Assembly (NCBI GenBank): GCA_026545765.1
Contig: CM048841.1
Span: 73,158,217-73,222,216, forward strand
Source: Plantago major
Taxonomy: Eukaryota; Streptophyta; Magnoliopsida; Lamiales; Plantaginaceae
Length of the DNA: 64,000 bases
Direction: 5' to 3'
The position numbers were made by a program, and so were the translations under genes. The number at the start of each line of letters is the position of its first letter. Positions within the stretch are counted from its first letter, which is position 1. Shown here piece after piece: positions 49,057 to 60,918 of the stretch. The notes below the pieces were generated by a model that worked only from the letters and a program-made list of their open reading frames with translations, was not told the origin of the DNA and did no database searches.

Positions 49057-52000
49057 ATGGGTAGGCGTTTAAAGCCTGTACGTTATACTCTAGAAGCTAC
49101 CACTCCAGATAGCCAACGTCCAACATCGATGGACCTTCATGGTGATGAGAATTCGTCATCGTTGTGTAATGGAAGGTCAATTCCGTCCCCTAAGCGTCAA
49201 CGCAACAACAACGGATCTTCTCTACGTCCCACTCCATTTTCTGACATAACAAATTGTTAGTGACCTTTTTATGCATTGAAATTTATATATGATTAGTTAT
49301 ACCATAATGATACCATATAAGTAGTTACTATTCTTTTATGTGTTTTTGACCATTTTAATTGGTCAATGCCATAGTGTCGCAACATGACGCAAGAAGCTTA
49401 CGTGCAACATCGACATCCAACTTCATGAGGGATGGTAGAAAGGGACCTGCATGTTATTCGAACACTGGAGGATTGGTAGTAGATTTATCCTTGCAATTTG
49501 ACTCAGTCGATAAAGAGAATGATTCTAATCCAGGTAAGTTTGTGCACTAATTACGTTTAAAATACATTTGCTTCTCGATACTACTTTGCATGCTTAAAGA
49601 TGTATCAATGTAGGATTTGTAACACATGAGTTGTCATCTCCAAGGATCCCGTCAAGTTGCATTACAAATGGTGACTAATTCTACATGTTTTAATATATTT
49701 CATTACCTTAAACTCTTTTTGTAATTTTGCTATAAATTATTGTTTCATTATATGTTTAAGGCACAAGTTCAAATGCACAGCCTGGAGCTCCACCCATTCA
49801 ACTTTCAAGAAACATAATTGAAGGAGTCGGTCAAGATCTATACAGGAATAATTATGCTCATCACACATGCCAAAATAATGCTTCAAATTGTATGTTCGTT
49901 TATAATGTTTTTTATATAGTTCTCAGTGCTTATAGCGTTTCAAGTACCATCTAACATACACGAACACTACAAAATTCTTCAGGAGTAACAGGATGACGAT
50001 AATGGCCCACAAAAAATTCAGGAAAGCAAATCCACACAAGTACATTATGTACCATTCTAATAATCCTGCATATCGTAAGCTCCTATTGCATAATTTAACA
50101 TCCATTAGCATTATGCAATTCATGTGCACAATAACTAACTTTTTTATTCTTTTTTTACCGTCTCAATTATGTAGGCATTCCAGTACCCGAAGGTATGGAA
50201 CGTCAAATTCTTATTGCCCAGCAACGCATTGATTGGATGGTCCGCAAAGATACAATATTGCATCCTCGGCGTTTTGTGTCTAATGTCCCTGAATCATCCA
50301 CTGCAAGAAACCAAAAAAAATCCATCAACGCTAGACGAGAGAAGCAGAGTCGTGTTGCTAGACGAGCAAGTGGCGAACAAGTCATAGGTAGTAAATTAAT
50401 TTACGTTTTTTTCCCATATTACAAAGGTTAATCTTAATTACAATTTAAATGAAAATATGTATAACTTAGTTTTATTTATCTTTTTTGCAGCATATCTTGA
50501 TTTCGGTGACCCAACATACCCATGCTCACATTGCGGTGCACTTATGTGGTTTGATGAGAAAGTTAAGAATACACCTGCCAATCAACCCGAGTTCTCAATA
50601 TGTTGCAGTCGTGGCAAGATACAGCTACCAAAGTTACAACATCCTCCTCAACCACTGCTCGATCTTCTTAGTAACAAACATGTTAACAGTAGGAACTTCC
50701 TGGAGAATATACGTGCTTATAACATGATGTATGCATTTACATCTATGGGAGGTATACAAGATAACACGGTTAACAACGGTCGTGGTCCCTATACGTATAA
50801 GCTGGGTGGCCAAAATTATCATCGTCTTGGTATTTTATTGCCAGTTGATGGTCAATCAGCAAAGTTCTCCCAGCTATATATGCATTGTGGTGAAGATGAG
50901 ACGCAAGAACGAATTGATGCTGTGAGGTATGCAACATAATTAAATCAATTATGCCCCTAAAGTTGTCATTATCAGCTAAAGCTGACATGTTTGATTGTTA
51001 TTGAATCGATAGATCGAAAAACCCCGCCGTCATCGAAGCTGTTGTTGTAAGTTCACTGAAAGACATGATTGATGAGCATAACCCAATAGCTAAGAACTTC
51101 AGAATGGCTGCTGAGAGGTTCAGAAAAAATGATGATAAAAACGTGAAGCTTTGTCTAATGGGACGCCGGTCGCGTGATGGTCGTATGTATAATTTGCCTA
51201 CCTGTTCTGAAGTGGCTGCTCTTATAGTTGGTATGTGTCATTTTTGTTTTGTTTACTAATGCGTTAATTTATATTTACATAGCAGTAATCCAAAGTAACT
51301 TCAATTCTATATTATTTGAGCAGGAAACAATGAATATGACATGGATCCGAGAGATATTGTGCTCGATCACAAAACTTATGGACTTAGACGTATATCTGAG
51401 TTACATCCAACCTACCTCCCTATGCAAATATCCTCTACTATTTCCATATGGAGAGGATGGGTACCACACAGATATCCAGCATTCTGACAAGTCAACAGGT
51501 GTAAGGAACAGGCTCACAATGAAGGAGTTCATATCGTTTCGGATTTTTGATCGTGCTGATGAAGCATCCACCATCTTGCACAGTCGAAAATTATTCCAAC
51601 AATTCTTGGTCGACTGCTATATGATGGAGATGCAGAGACTTGCATTCATTATTCATAACCAACCCAAGCTCAGATCTGACAGTTACAAGAAGCTTGATGA
51701 TGCAATACGTCGAGGTACTATTGACATTGACGATCCCACCGATAGTCTCGGTAAGAGAATTGTGTTGCCATCAACATTTGTTGGGGGTCCAAGGTACATG
51801 GTGCAGAACTTCCAGGACACAATGGCAATTTGCAGGGCTATTGGCTATCCAGAGTTGTTTATTACATTTACATGTAATCCTAAGTGGCCAGAGATAACAC
51901 GATTCTGTGAAGAGAAGGGCCTTCGTCCAGAGGATAGGCCGGACATACTATGTCGTGTATTTAATATGAAAATGGATCAATTGGTTAAGGATTTGAAGAC

Positions 52001-55000
52001 AGAAAATGTTTTTGGAAAGTGCATGGGAGGTAAGTATTTTTTAATATTTATAGTATTTCCCATTAACTATAAAATATTAATTAAAGTTTGATTTTTTGTT
52101 CACTTTTTATTCAGTAAGTGTTCTCACCCCATACATTATATTTTAAAATGTAGTTGTATATACGATTGAATTCCAAAAGCGTGGTCTTCCGCATGCCCAC
52201 ATTCTATTATGGATAGATCGTGACGATAGGAACATGACAGTTGATGACATTGACAAAGTCATTAGTGCTGAGATTCCTAACAAGGATACAAGTCCTGAGT
52301 TGTTTGATGCCGTGTCCGAGTACATGGTCCACGGACCCTGTGGTCCTTTGAACCCCACATCACCCTGTATGCATGATGGAAAGAAGTGCTCGAAGAAGTT
52401 CCCAAAAAGTTTCAACGAGCGCACAACATTTGATGGGAATGGTTATCCGGTTTATAAGAGGCGTGATGATGGACGCACCATAGACAAGAATGGAGTTATC
52501 GTTGATAATAGGTACGATTTCATAACTCTTTTGAGAATACAATCCTCCTAATTGTGTTAATTTCCACTATATAAATTTGCAGCACATGATAAAAGCATAT
52601 AATAAGATTTATTAGGATTTAAAGTTTAAACTCATGTACTTTGTAATGAACTTACAGAAATTCACCTTAGTTATGGATGACTCAACTTTGTATAGGCCTG
52701 TATATCCTCTTTCTTATTCTCTTAGTAATCTGTCTTGCGAACTATCCTCGCATTTTTCAAGTACAATGAATAATTAATGGTAAAATTAGCAACGAATATT
52801 TAAACACATTTCTGGAGATATTCTTGAAAGCATAATTCCATGTATGTATCGGCCCCGATGAACTCACAACTCAGAATTACCAATCTGCGAACAAAATCAC
52901 GGGAATAAATAATATAAGTACACTTGATGAAATAATTATTCATTTGTATTACCTATAGAAGCCAAAATTCTAAGCATATCAAATAACCAGAAGATGAAAT
53001 TTTGTCCAAGTAATCGTATTTGAGAATTAAGAATCTGATCAAATAGCCATGATTTCTTCTGCAGTATTTTTATCATTACTCCGTTGCTCTACTAAATCAA
53101 ACAGCATTTTGTCAGCACTTTACCTTCAATTTGAAAATCCCTTATCATATTTAGATTCAACAGTGAAAATTAACTGACAATTGTAACATCAACAACTGAA
53201 AATCTGTGTCGATATTGAACAAATTTAATGTTACTTAACCAATTCGAGCAGAACAAACCCATTTGAGCATAGCATCGATTATGTTTCTATGATCGAGTAA
53301 TAAGGTCGATTCCGATATTAGCTGATGATTTCGAAGATGAAATGGTTGTGATGTCTGATTGTCTATTTGTTCCAGCCAGATTGAGAATGAGTACTTGGGT
53401 TTTTTCACTATAATATGTAATCAGACATTTTTGGGTATAAGAATCGTGTTTAACTAATTCGTGCTTAAGCGTTTCAAGTATACCAATTTTGTGTTTTCTA
53501 ACTCTATTTTTTATTTTCTATGTTTATAGTTCTTCATGTGGTAATTTCCAGTGTATATATTGCACACTTCACACTAACAATGTTCGTGTTGATTTATTCA
53601 TAGGTACATAGTTCCTTACAATCCATACCTCCTGATGAAGTATCGTGCGCATATAAATGTTGAGTGGTGCAACAGAACAAACTCAATAAAGTATCTTTTC
53701 AAGTACGTCAACAAAGGCGTTGATAGGATTGGTGCGAAGATTACCGTCGACAATGAGGTAAAAGATTACGTCAATTGCAGGTACATATCCGCATGTGAGG
53801 CCGTTTGGCGTATTCTTGGGTATGACATACACTATCGCGATCCCACAGTCGAGCGTTTATCTTTCCATGTGGACGGTGAACAAAATGTGTGTTTTAAAGA
53901 TGGTGACTTTATAGAAGACCTTATGGATAAGCCGACAATTGCACAGACAAAATTTTTGCAATGGATGAATTACAACAAGGAACACCCAGAAGCACGTAAG
54001 TTTCTATACTCTGAATTTCCACGACATTATGTTTGGGATAAAAAGAACAAGATATGGAAACCGAGGAAGTAGAGGATGAATAAAGTCGGTAGAGTATACC
54101 ATGTCCCGCCAAAATCTGGAGCAGTGTACTACTTAAGGATAATGTTGAATCATATACGTGGAGCTACCTGCTTTGAGGATCTGAGGACTGTTGAAGGAGT
54201 TGTTTATCCTACATATCGAGATGCGTGTTACGCGATGGGTTTGTTGGATGATGACAAAGAGTACATTGATGGCATCAAGGAAGCAAGTTTCTGGTGTTCT
54301 GGCCGTTACTTGAGACATCTTTTCTGCATGCTTCTTCAGTCAAACTCCATGTCAAGGCCCTTGGATGTGTGGGATAAAACATGGGAGTATCTATCTGACG
54401 ATATCCTATACTATCACCGCAAGTTGATGAACAATCCTGGTATATACTTTTTTGTGTCTTTTAATTCTTACTTATCTTATACAGTCATATATTAATTGCA
54501 CTTTAGAAATATCTTGAACATTAATTGTTGAAGTTTTTGTCACATTTTTGTAGGACTGGAACTTAGTGAGCATCAAACTAAGAATTTTTTTCTTGGGCAT
54601 ATAGAAGAGCTGTTGAAGCGAAATGGTAGTTCTCTGACCCAATTTGAAGGTATGCCGATTCCGGACAACGTAGAAATTCAGGACGGACAGAACATTCTCA
54701 TAGCTGAAGAAATGTCTCATGACGCTGCTGAAATGCAAGAAGAATTCAATAAATTATATCCACTATTGACTGACGAGCAGAGGTCTGTATATCAGAGGAT
54801 CATGGATGTTGTTTCATTGGATAGAGGTGGTGTATTCTTTTTGTACGGATATGGTGGCATTGGCAAGACTTTCCTATGGAGGACACTATGTTCTTCGTTA
54901 CGTGGTCAAGGTGAGATAGTGTTGCCTGTTGCGTTCAATGGACTTGCTTCACTTTTGTTGCCTAAAGGAAGGACTGCTCATTCGAGATTCACCATACCAC

Positions 55001-56360
55001 TTTTGGTTGATGAGACTACTGTATGTAGTAGGATTACTCCCGGCAGCGACCTAACAGGTCTTCTACAGAAAGCTAAGTTGATTATATGGGATGAAGCTCC
55101 TATGACAAATAGATTCTGCTTCGAAGCACTTGACAGAAGCCTTCGAGATGTTATTAGAGGCCCAGACGGACATCCATCTTCATTGCCCTTCGGTGGCAAA
55201 GTTGTTGTATTTGGCGGTGACTTCAGGCAAATCCTGCCTGTCATCCCGAAAGGAAGTAGGCAAGATATTGTCCATTCATCACTTTCATCGTCCAGAGATA
55301 TATGGAGTCATTGTCAAGTTATGCAACTTACAAAGAACATGCGTTTACAGGTCAGTTTACAGCATCATATCATGAATAATTTCAATCATATTTGATTTAT
55401 AACTATTTGGGTTTCATTATACATTGTACATTTATTTAAAAGGCAAAGACTTTCAAGTGACAATTTTTTATTTAATGTATATATCAGGCCGGAGGATGTC
55501 CAGATGAGATTGAAACCGTTAGGGAATTCACCGATTGGTTGTTGAAGGTCGGTGATGGCGACGTGGGAGGACAAAATGATGGTGAAGTCGACTTCAAATT
55601 GCCTGAGGATATACTTATCCGTGATGCAGACAATCCGATTGCTGCAATGGTTAGTAGTACGTATCCTTCTCTGATTGATCATATAGGTGATGGTCGTTAC
55701 TTCCAGGACCGAGCAATATTAGTCCCCACTAATGAGATTGTTCATGAGATCAATGACTATGTCATGTCACTATTGCCGGGTGACGCCACTGAGTTCCTGA
55801 GTTCCGACTGCATTTGTCCAGACGAGGATGACATAGTCAACCGCGATGATGTATATTCCACCGAATTCCTTAATACCATCAGGGCTTCGGGAATTCCCAA
55901 TCATTTGATCCGTTTGAAAGTTGGGTGCCCTATAATGCTATTGAGGAATATAGACTAGTCCGCCGAACTATGTAATGGGACAAGACTTATTGTGACTGCT
56001 ATTGGAAAACATGTCATCGAGGCCAAGATGATAGCTGGAAAGAATGCCGGATCAAAGGTTTTGATAGCTCGAATGTTTTTGACACCATCAGACGTAACCG
56101 AATTTCCCATCAGGTTCCAGAGAAGGCAGTTTCCTATATCCGTCTGCTACGCCATGACTATAAATAAGAGCCAAGGACAATCCCTATCGCATGTTGGCCT
56201 ATACCTACCCAGTCCAGTATTCAGTCACGGTAAACTCTATGTTGCTTTCTCGAGAGTCACAAGCAAGAAAGGCTTGAAGGTGTTGATTTTGGACGAAGAA
56301 GGAAAACCAACTGATACAACAACCAACGTTGTTTACAAGGAGGTTTTATGTAACCTTTAA
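49057..56360 (+). pseudogene. Helitron Rep-helicase (HUH endonuclease + PIF1 helicase), many introns
   Basis: ATG 49057 (MGRRLKPVRYTLEATTP) opens several small N-terminal exons. A Cys-pair exon follows (YPCSHCGALMWF, 50515), then the Helitron-like N domain (YPLLFPYGEDGYHTDI). The Rep catalytic site is visible: HAH in KRGLPHAHILLW (52192-52200) and two tyrosines spaced 4 codons apart in KYLFKYVNKG (53692 and 53704). The PIF1 helicase shows Walker A GYGGIGKT (54847-54870), Walker B WDEAPM (55087-55104), GGDFRQILPV, and the C-terminal INKSQGQSL and YVAFSRV. It cuts, unwinds and re-ligates for rolling-circle transposition. Lesions: one extra base near 51428, TAG 54070-54072 and TAG 55956-55958. 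The rest is well preserved, so inactivation looks recent. Confidence 0.93.
52512..53604 (+). other. 1.09-kb intron or insertion inside the Rep domain
   Basis: The coding text VDNR is separated from YIVPYNPYL by this interval. It starts GTAC, ends ATAG, and is bounded by the 8-base repeat ATAGGTAC at both sides. GT/AG splicing would restore the frame. The interior has no ORF. It is either a long intron or a later insertion with an 8-bp target duplication that overlaps splice-like ends. Confidence 0.5.
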
Positions 56361-56488
56361 ACCTTAGCACACTGTATCGTCATTTTTCAAACATCATGTT
56401 TATTTGTATTAATATTGAGACTTTATCGGTTATATTTGAACTTTCGTACTCATCGATCCAACATTTGATATATGAAAAGTGAGCTATA

Positions 56489-56505
56489 CCGTGGCAACGC
56501 CACGG
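56489..56505 (+). terminator. Helitron 3' terminal hairpin
   Basis: A 7-bp stem CCGTGGC/GCCACGG has a 3-base loop AAC and ends 11 nt before the terminal CTAA. In Helitrons this hairpin signals the end of strand transfer. Confidence 0.92.
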
Positions 56506-56516
56506 GTCAGTACTAA

Positions 56517-56610
56517 TAAAGTATGAGACAGATTTTCCATTAAAATAATGGATAATTGATTTTGGGACGGACCAAAATGGAATACGGGTAAATGAAACTG
56601 TGACGGAGAG
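56517..56610. mobile_element. Stowaway MITE, right half
   Basis: It ends GTGACGGAGAG before TA (56611-56612), the inverted match of the CTCCCTCCGTCCG end at 38237. Joined to 38237-38373 it gives a normal-sized MITE of about 231 bp. Confidence 0.82.
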
Positions 56611-56649
56611 TATTACTCATAAAAAAACTCAAAATATATAATCAGGAAT

Positions 56650-57593
56650 GTTAAACGCAGAACACTTTTTACTAAACGCAGAACACTTTTTCTACAAATT
56701 GTAATATACCCTTTATTTATTAAAAATATTAATAATGGTTCAATTTTTTTTTTTATCTTAAAACCCTTCAATCGCAAATGTTGAAATTCATATACTCTTA
56801 AGAACTGAAAAAACGTTTTAAAAAATCATTGCATATAAGTATTGGTCAGATTTTAAGCTTTTTCCTTTCTTTTCCACCTATAAATTGATCGAATATTAAT
56901 TTTCATAGTTATAATAATTATTTCATTTTATTAATATATTAAAATTGACTACATTTTATTTGAAAAAAATTAAAAAAGTTAAAAAAAAAACTCAAAAAAT
57001 AGTTAAACGACTGTTTTTTGAATTTTCCGGGTGAGGCTGCCAGAATATATGTCTGAGGCTGCCAAACCAGCGTGCTCTGGTGCTCTAAGCTGCCAGAAGG
57101 CTCGTTCATTTTTAGAGGTCGCCAAATCAGGTTTGCAAATTTCACGGCCGCCACCCAAAAAAAAAGTTCAAACGGACTATTTTTTCGATTTTTAATTTTT
57201 TTTTATATAATCCAATCAAATTTTAGCTAATTTTGTAATAATTGAGTATTATTAACAATTATAAGAATAAAACTAAAACGATATATACAACTTCATATTC
57301 ATGATTGTTCATATAATTCGAAAAATTCTTGTTCAACATGTTTTTTATTCATGATTGTTCAGCTTTTTCCTTTTTTTCCACCTATAAATTAATCGAATAT
57401 TAATTTTCATAGTTATAATAATTATTTCATTTCATTAATATATTAAAATTGACTACATTTTATTTGAAAAAAAATTAAAAAAGTTAAAAAAAAAACTCAA
57501 AAAACAGTCAAACTGATTGTTTTTTTTTTTTTTTATATTTTATGATTTAACAAGTATATACTTTAAAGATTTGAGGTTGAAGGATTTTGTGAC
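56650..57593. mobile_element. Foldback-type element (copy 2, inverted, right end lost)
   Basis: It begins GTTAAACGCAGAACACTTTTT and follows copy 1 (32328-33337) in reverse complement. The similarity stops at GGATTTTGTGAC, so about 90 bp of the far end is missing. The GGCAGCC/GGCTGCC core is shorter and more degraded (57031-57160). Confidence 0.72.
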
Positions 57594-57868
57594 TATTCAT
57601 TTATGGGACGCAGCTAAAAAATGTAACTATTCATTTACGGGACGTCACACTAATTTAGGCAAACTTCCTAAAATAACTAAAAATTAAACCTCACTAACCA
57701 CAATATCTTATACTTTTTTTTATTATTTATCATTTCTCCATCTTATCTTTCATACTTTTCACCATTTTTTATCATTTATCTTCACCAACAAATAATAAAC
57801 TATTGACCGTCTTAAAAACAACGCCGAAAAGTTTGTGCCCTATATAAATGAGAAGGAGGGAGTATATA
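57594..57868. mobile_element. Stowaway-like remnant
   Basis: It contains ATTCATTTAxGGGACG twice, an AT-rich interior, and ends GAAGGAGGGAGTA, the usual right end of this MITE group. The left end is not recognisable, probably lost together with the end of foldback copy 2. Confidence 0.45.
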
Positions 57869-57969
57869 TTAAATATTTTTCTATTACAAATTAAAATTAG
57901 CCCATTCAAAATTTATTATCAAGATCTCCCCTTTATCTCAGTGGATATTCAAATTCCCAGAGTAGATAT

Positions 57970-57976
57970 TATATAA
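57970..57976 (+). promoter_or_regulatory. Putative TATA box of the first YSL gene
   Basis: TATATAA lies 68 bp before the ATG at 58044, implying a leader of about 40 nt. The second YSL gene has a TATAAA at a similar distance. Confidence 0.5.
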
Positions 57977-58043
57977 GGCCCACAACTCATCATTCATTGA
58001 TACCAGAGGGTTCAAACTTTTCATTCCAAGAACTTAGGAAGAG

Positions 58044-60918
58044 ATGGGAAATGGAAGAGAAGGGAATATGGATGGTGGGATTGGATTGGAAAATGTAAAG
58101 AAAGAAAAACAGAAGCTGAACAAAGAAGAAGAAGAAGAGGAGGAGCTTTCAGTGGAGAAGATATATGAGAGCAAAGAGGTTCCTTCATGGAAGAAACAAT
58201 TGACTATAAGAGCTTTTGTTGTGAGTTTTTTCATGTCTATTATGTTCTGTTTCATAGTGATGAAACTGAACCTCACCACTGGGATCATACCGTCTCTCAA
58301 CGTGTCGGCGGGTCTGCTGGGATTCTTTTTTGTCAAGTCATGGACAAAGGTGATTGAGAAAGCTGGCATGCTGAAGCAGCCGTTCACTCGGCAAGAGAAC
58401 ACGGTCATTCAGACGTGTGTCGTCGCCTCATCTGGCATTGCTTTTAGTGGTATGAATATGATCATCCAACCCAACCCACTCTCTTATTGGCAGCCTTTGA
58501 GTTATACTAGAAAGATTTATGAAAATAACATGTGTTGTTGTATTCTGCAGGAGGATTTGGAAGTTACCTTTTTGGAATGAGCGAACGGGTAGCCAGACAA
58601 TCGGAGCACAGCAGGGATGTTTTCGACTATAAGAATCCAGCACTTGGATGGATGATTGGATTTCTGTTTGTAGTCAGCTTCCTGGGCTTGTTCTCTGTGG
58701 TTCCTCTCCGGAAGGTATTCTTCATAAACCTGATGTAGTTTACGCAAACGAATTAGCCAACAATTAAAGCTGTAAAAGGTAAAAACAAACTTCAAAAGAA
58801 TGTTGCAAGCATGGATTTTTATAACCCCTCCAAGTATGTTCAGTATTGAGGACGCGATTATTCATGTTATAAAAATTGAGCTGTAGTCGATGAGATTACT
58901 CGAATCAATGCACTGAATGATGAAAATATATATCCTTACAGATCATGATCATAGACTTCAAGTTGAGATATCCAAGTGGTACTGCAACAGCACATCTCAT
59001 TAACAGCTTCCACACTCCTGAAGGAGCCAAACTAGCAAAGTAAATCATATCTCAACTTCACAAACTTACATAGAAGATGTAATGACAAGAAAGGCATTTT
59101 ACTCTGAATTCAACCATTTGTTTTTCATGGATGTATACAGGAAGCAGGTCAAAGTGCTGAGCAAGTTTTTCTCCCTTAGCTTCTTATGGGGCTTCTTTCA
59201 ATGGTTTTTCACTGCCGGTGATGACTGCGGTTTTGCAAGCTTTCCAACCTTTGGACTCGAGGCATATAAAAACGAGTAAGCTCGTTTGATATAGAAACTT
59301 TACCCTTTTGGACACTCTTGGATGAATTTCATCATATGTGGATCTCCTGGCCCTGCAACAAGGAAGACATACTGAATGTGCCTTCTGATTTTCTTTGAAT
59401 AATAAGTAATCAAAATCTCTACATGTATAGGACTAAAGAAGTTGGCCACTATAAATCTATAATAGTATAATCATATATACTGTGCCGTGTTCTTTTCCTT
59501 TTCAAGAAGCTATTGACATTGTCATGTCTTCCTATTGTATGTACAGGTTCTTCTTCGATTTCTCAGCAACTTATGTTGGAGTTGGGATGATTTGCCCTCA
59601 CATCGTCAATGTATCGTTGTTAGTCGGAGGAATCCTTTCCTGGGGTATCATGTGGCCTCTTATTAAAACTAGAGAGGGTGATTGGTACCCTGATGATCTC
59701 AGTGACGGCAGTTTACAAGGGCTTCAAGGCTACAAGGTACATGTCATATTTCATCCACCTTAGTCACTTCACTTGTGAATTCTAAATCTAGTATACATGA
59801 TAAAATTTACTCAGGTATTTATTGGCATCGCGATGATTCTTGGGGATGGCTTGTACAACTTCTTCAAGGTGCTCGGCCGAACAGTGCTCAGTTTGTCTGC
59901 GAAACTTCACGAGCGACATATTAACATGCAGATCCCAGTTGCTGAACGTTCTTCTTCCATCAAATCTCGAAGTTATGATGATGAGCGTCGAACCCAACTA
60001 TTCCTCAAGGATCAGATATCAAATTGGTTTGCTCTTGCAGGTTACATTACCATAGCCGCAATTTCTACAGCCACACTTCCTTATATATTCCACCAGTTGA
60101 GATGGTACCATATAATTGCCATTTACATCTTTGCCCCGATTCTGGCCTTTTGTAATGCTTTCGGCTGTGGGCTCACGGATTGGTCACTAGCATCCACCTA
60201 TGGGAAGCTTGCCATATTTACAATAGGGGCATGGGCCGGTGCGTCTCAAGGAGGAATCCTAGCAGGCTTAGCAGCCTGTGGTGTGATGATGAATATTGTC
60301 TCAACTGCTTCTGATCTAATGCAGGATTTCAAGACGGGCTACTTGACCTTAGCTTCACCTCGTTCTATGTTCGTGAGCCAAGTAATTGGAACAGCAATGG
60401 GATGTGTGATTTCTCCTTGTGTATTTTGGATATTCTACAATGCTTTTCCAGACCTTGGGCTTCCTAAAAGCGCATATCCTGCACCATACGCTACTATTTT
60501 CTATAACATGGCCAAGTTGGGAGTAGAAGGATTCTCAGTATTACCAGACGAATGCTTAAATCTATGCTATGCATTTTTTGCAGCAGCTATTCTGATTAAC
60601 CTAACTAGAGATGGTTTGGGTAAGGAAAGATCATGGTTCATTCCACTTCCTATGGCAATGGCAATTCCGTTTTATATAGGATCATACTTCGCCATCGACA
60701 TGTGCGTTGGAAGTCTCATTCTCTTTATTTGGCAAAAGCTCAACAAGGCCAAGGCAGATGCTTTTGGCCCTGCTGTAGCTTCAGGTTTGATATGCGGTGA
60801 TGGTATATGGACTCTGCCTAGTTCTATACTTGCTCTAGTTGGCGTAAAACCTCCTATTTGCATGAAGTTCGTTTCAAGAGCAACAAATACAAGGATTGAT
60901 GGGTTCTTAGGATCTTAA
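58044..60918 (+). CDS. YSL: Yellow-stripe-like (YSL) metal-nicotianamine transporter, complete
   Basis: Exons 58044-58449, 58551-58714, 58942-59039, 59141-59275, 59547-59736 and 59815-60918 have GT/AG junctions with all phases consistent: 2,097 nt, 698 aa. A Lys/Glu-rich cytosolic N-terminus (with a Glu run) precedes the OPT-family core. [34 protein letters not shown] is the first membrane segment, followed by [25 protein letters not shown] and [14 protein letters not shown]. Many more hydrophobic spans fill the long last exon. YSL proteins move metal complexes (Fe, Cu, Zn, with nicotianamine) across the plasma or inner membranes. The sequence recalls the YSL5/7/8 branch; the exact subclade is not certain. 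It is paired head-to-tail with a close paralogue 1.2 kb downstream. Confidence 0.95.

Larger units (their letters stand above)
38374..56516 (+). mobile_element. 18.1-kb Helitron with Rep-helicase, RPA1-like, F-box-like and MYB cargo
   Basis: The 5' end is TCTATCTATTATATAAAA, typical of plant Helitrons, inserted after A (38373). The 3' end is a 17-nt hairpin (56489-56505) followed 11 nt later by CTAA, with the host T at 56517. There is no target duplication, and insertion between A and T is the Helitron rule. The flanking halves are the two parts of one Stowaway MITE, which confirms both ends. Plus-strand genes inside: three F-box-like genes, an RPA1-like gene and the Rep-helicase. A MYB fragment lies on the minus strand. 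The Rep-helicase has a frameshift and two stops, so the copy is probably not autonomous now. Confidence 0.93.
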
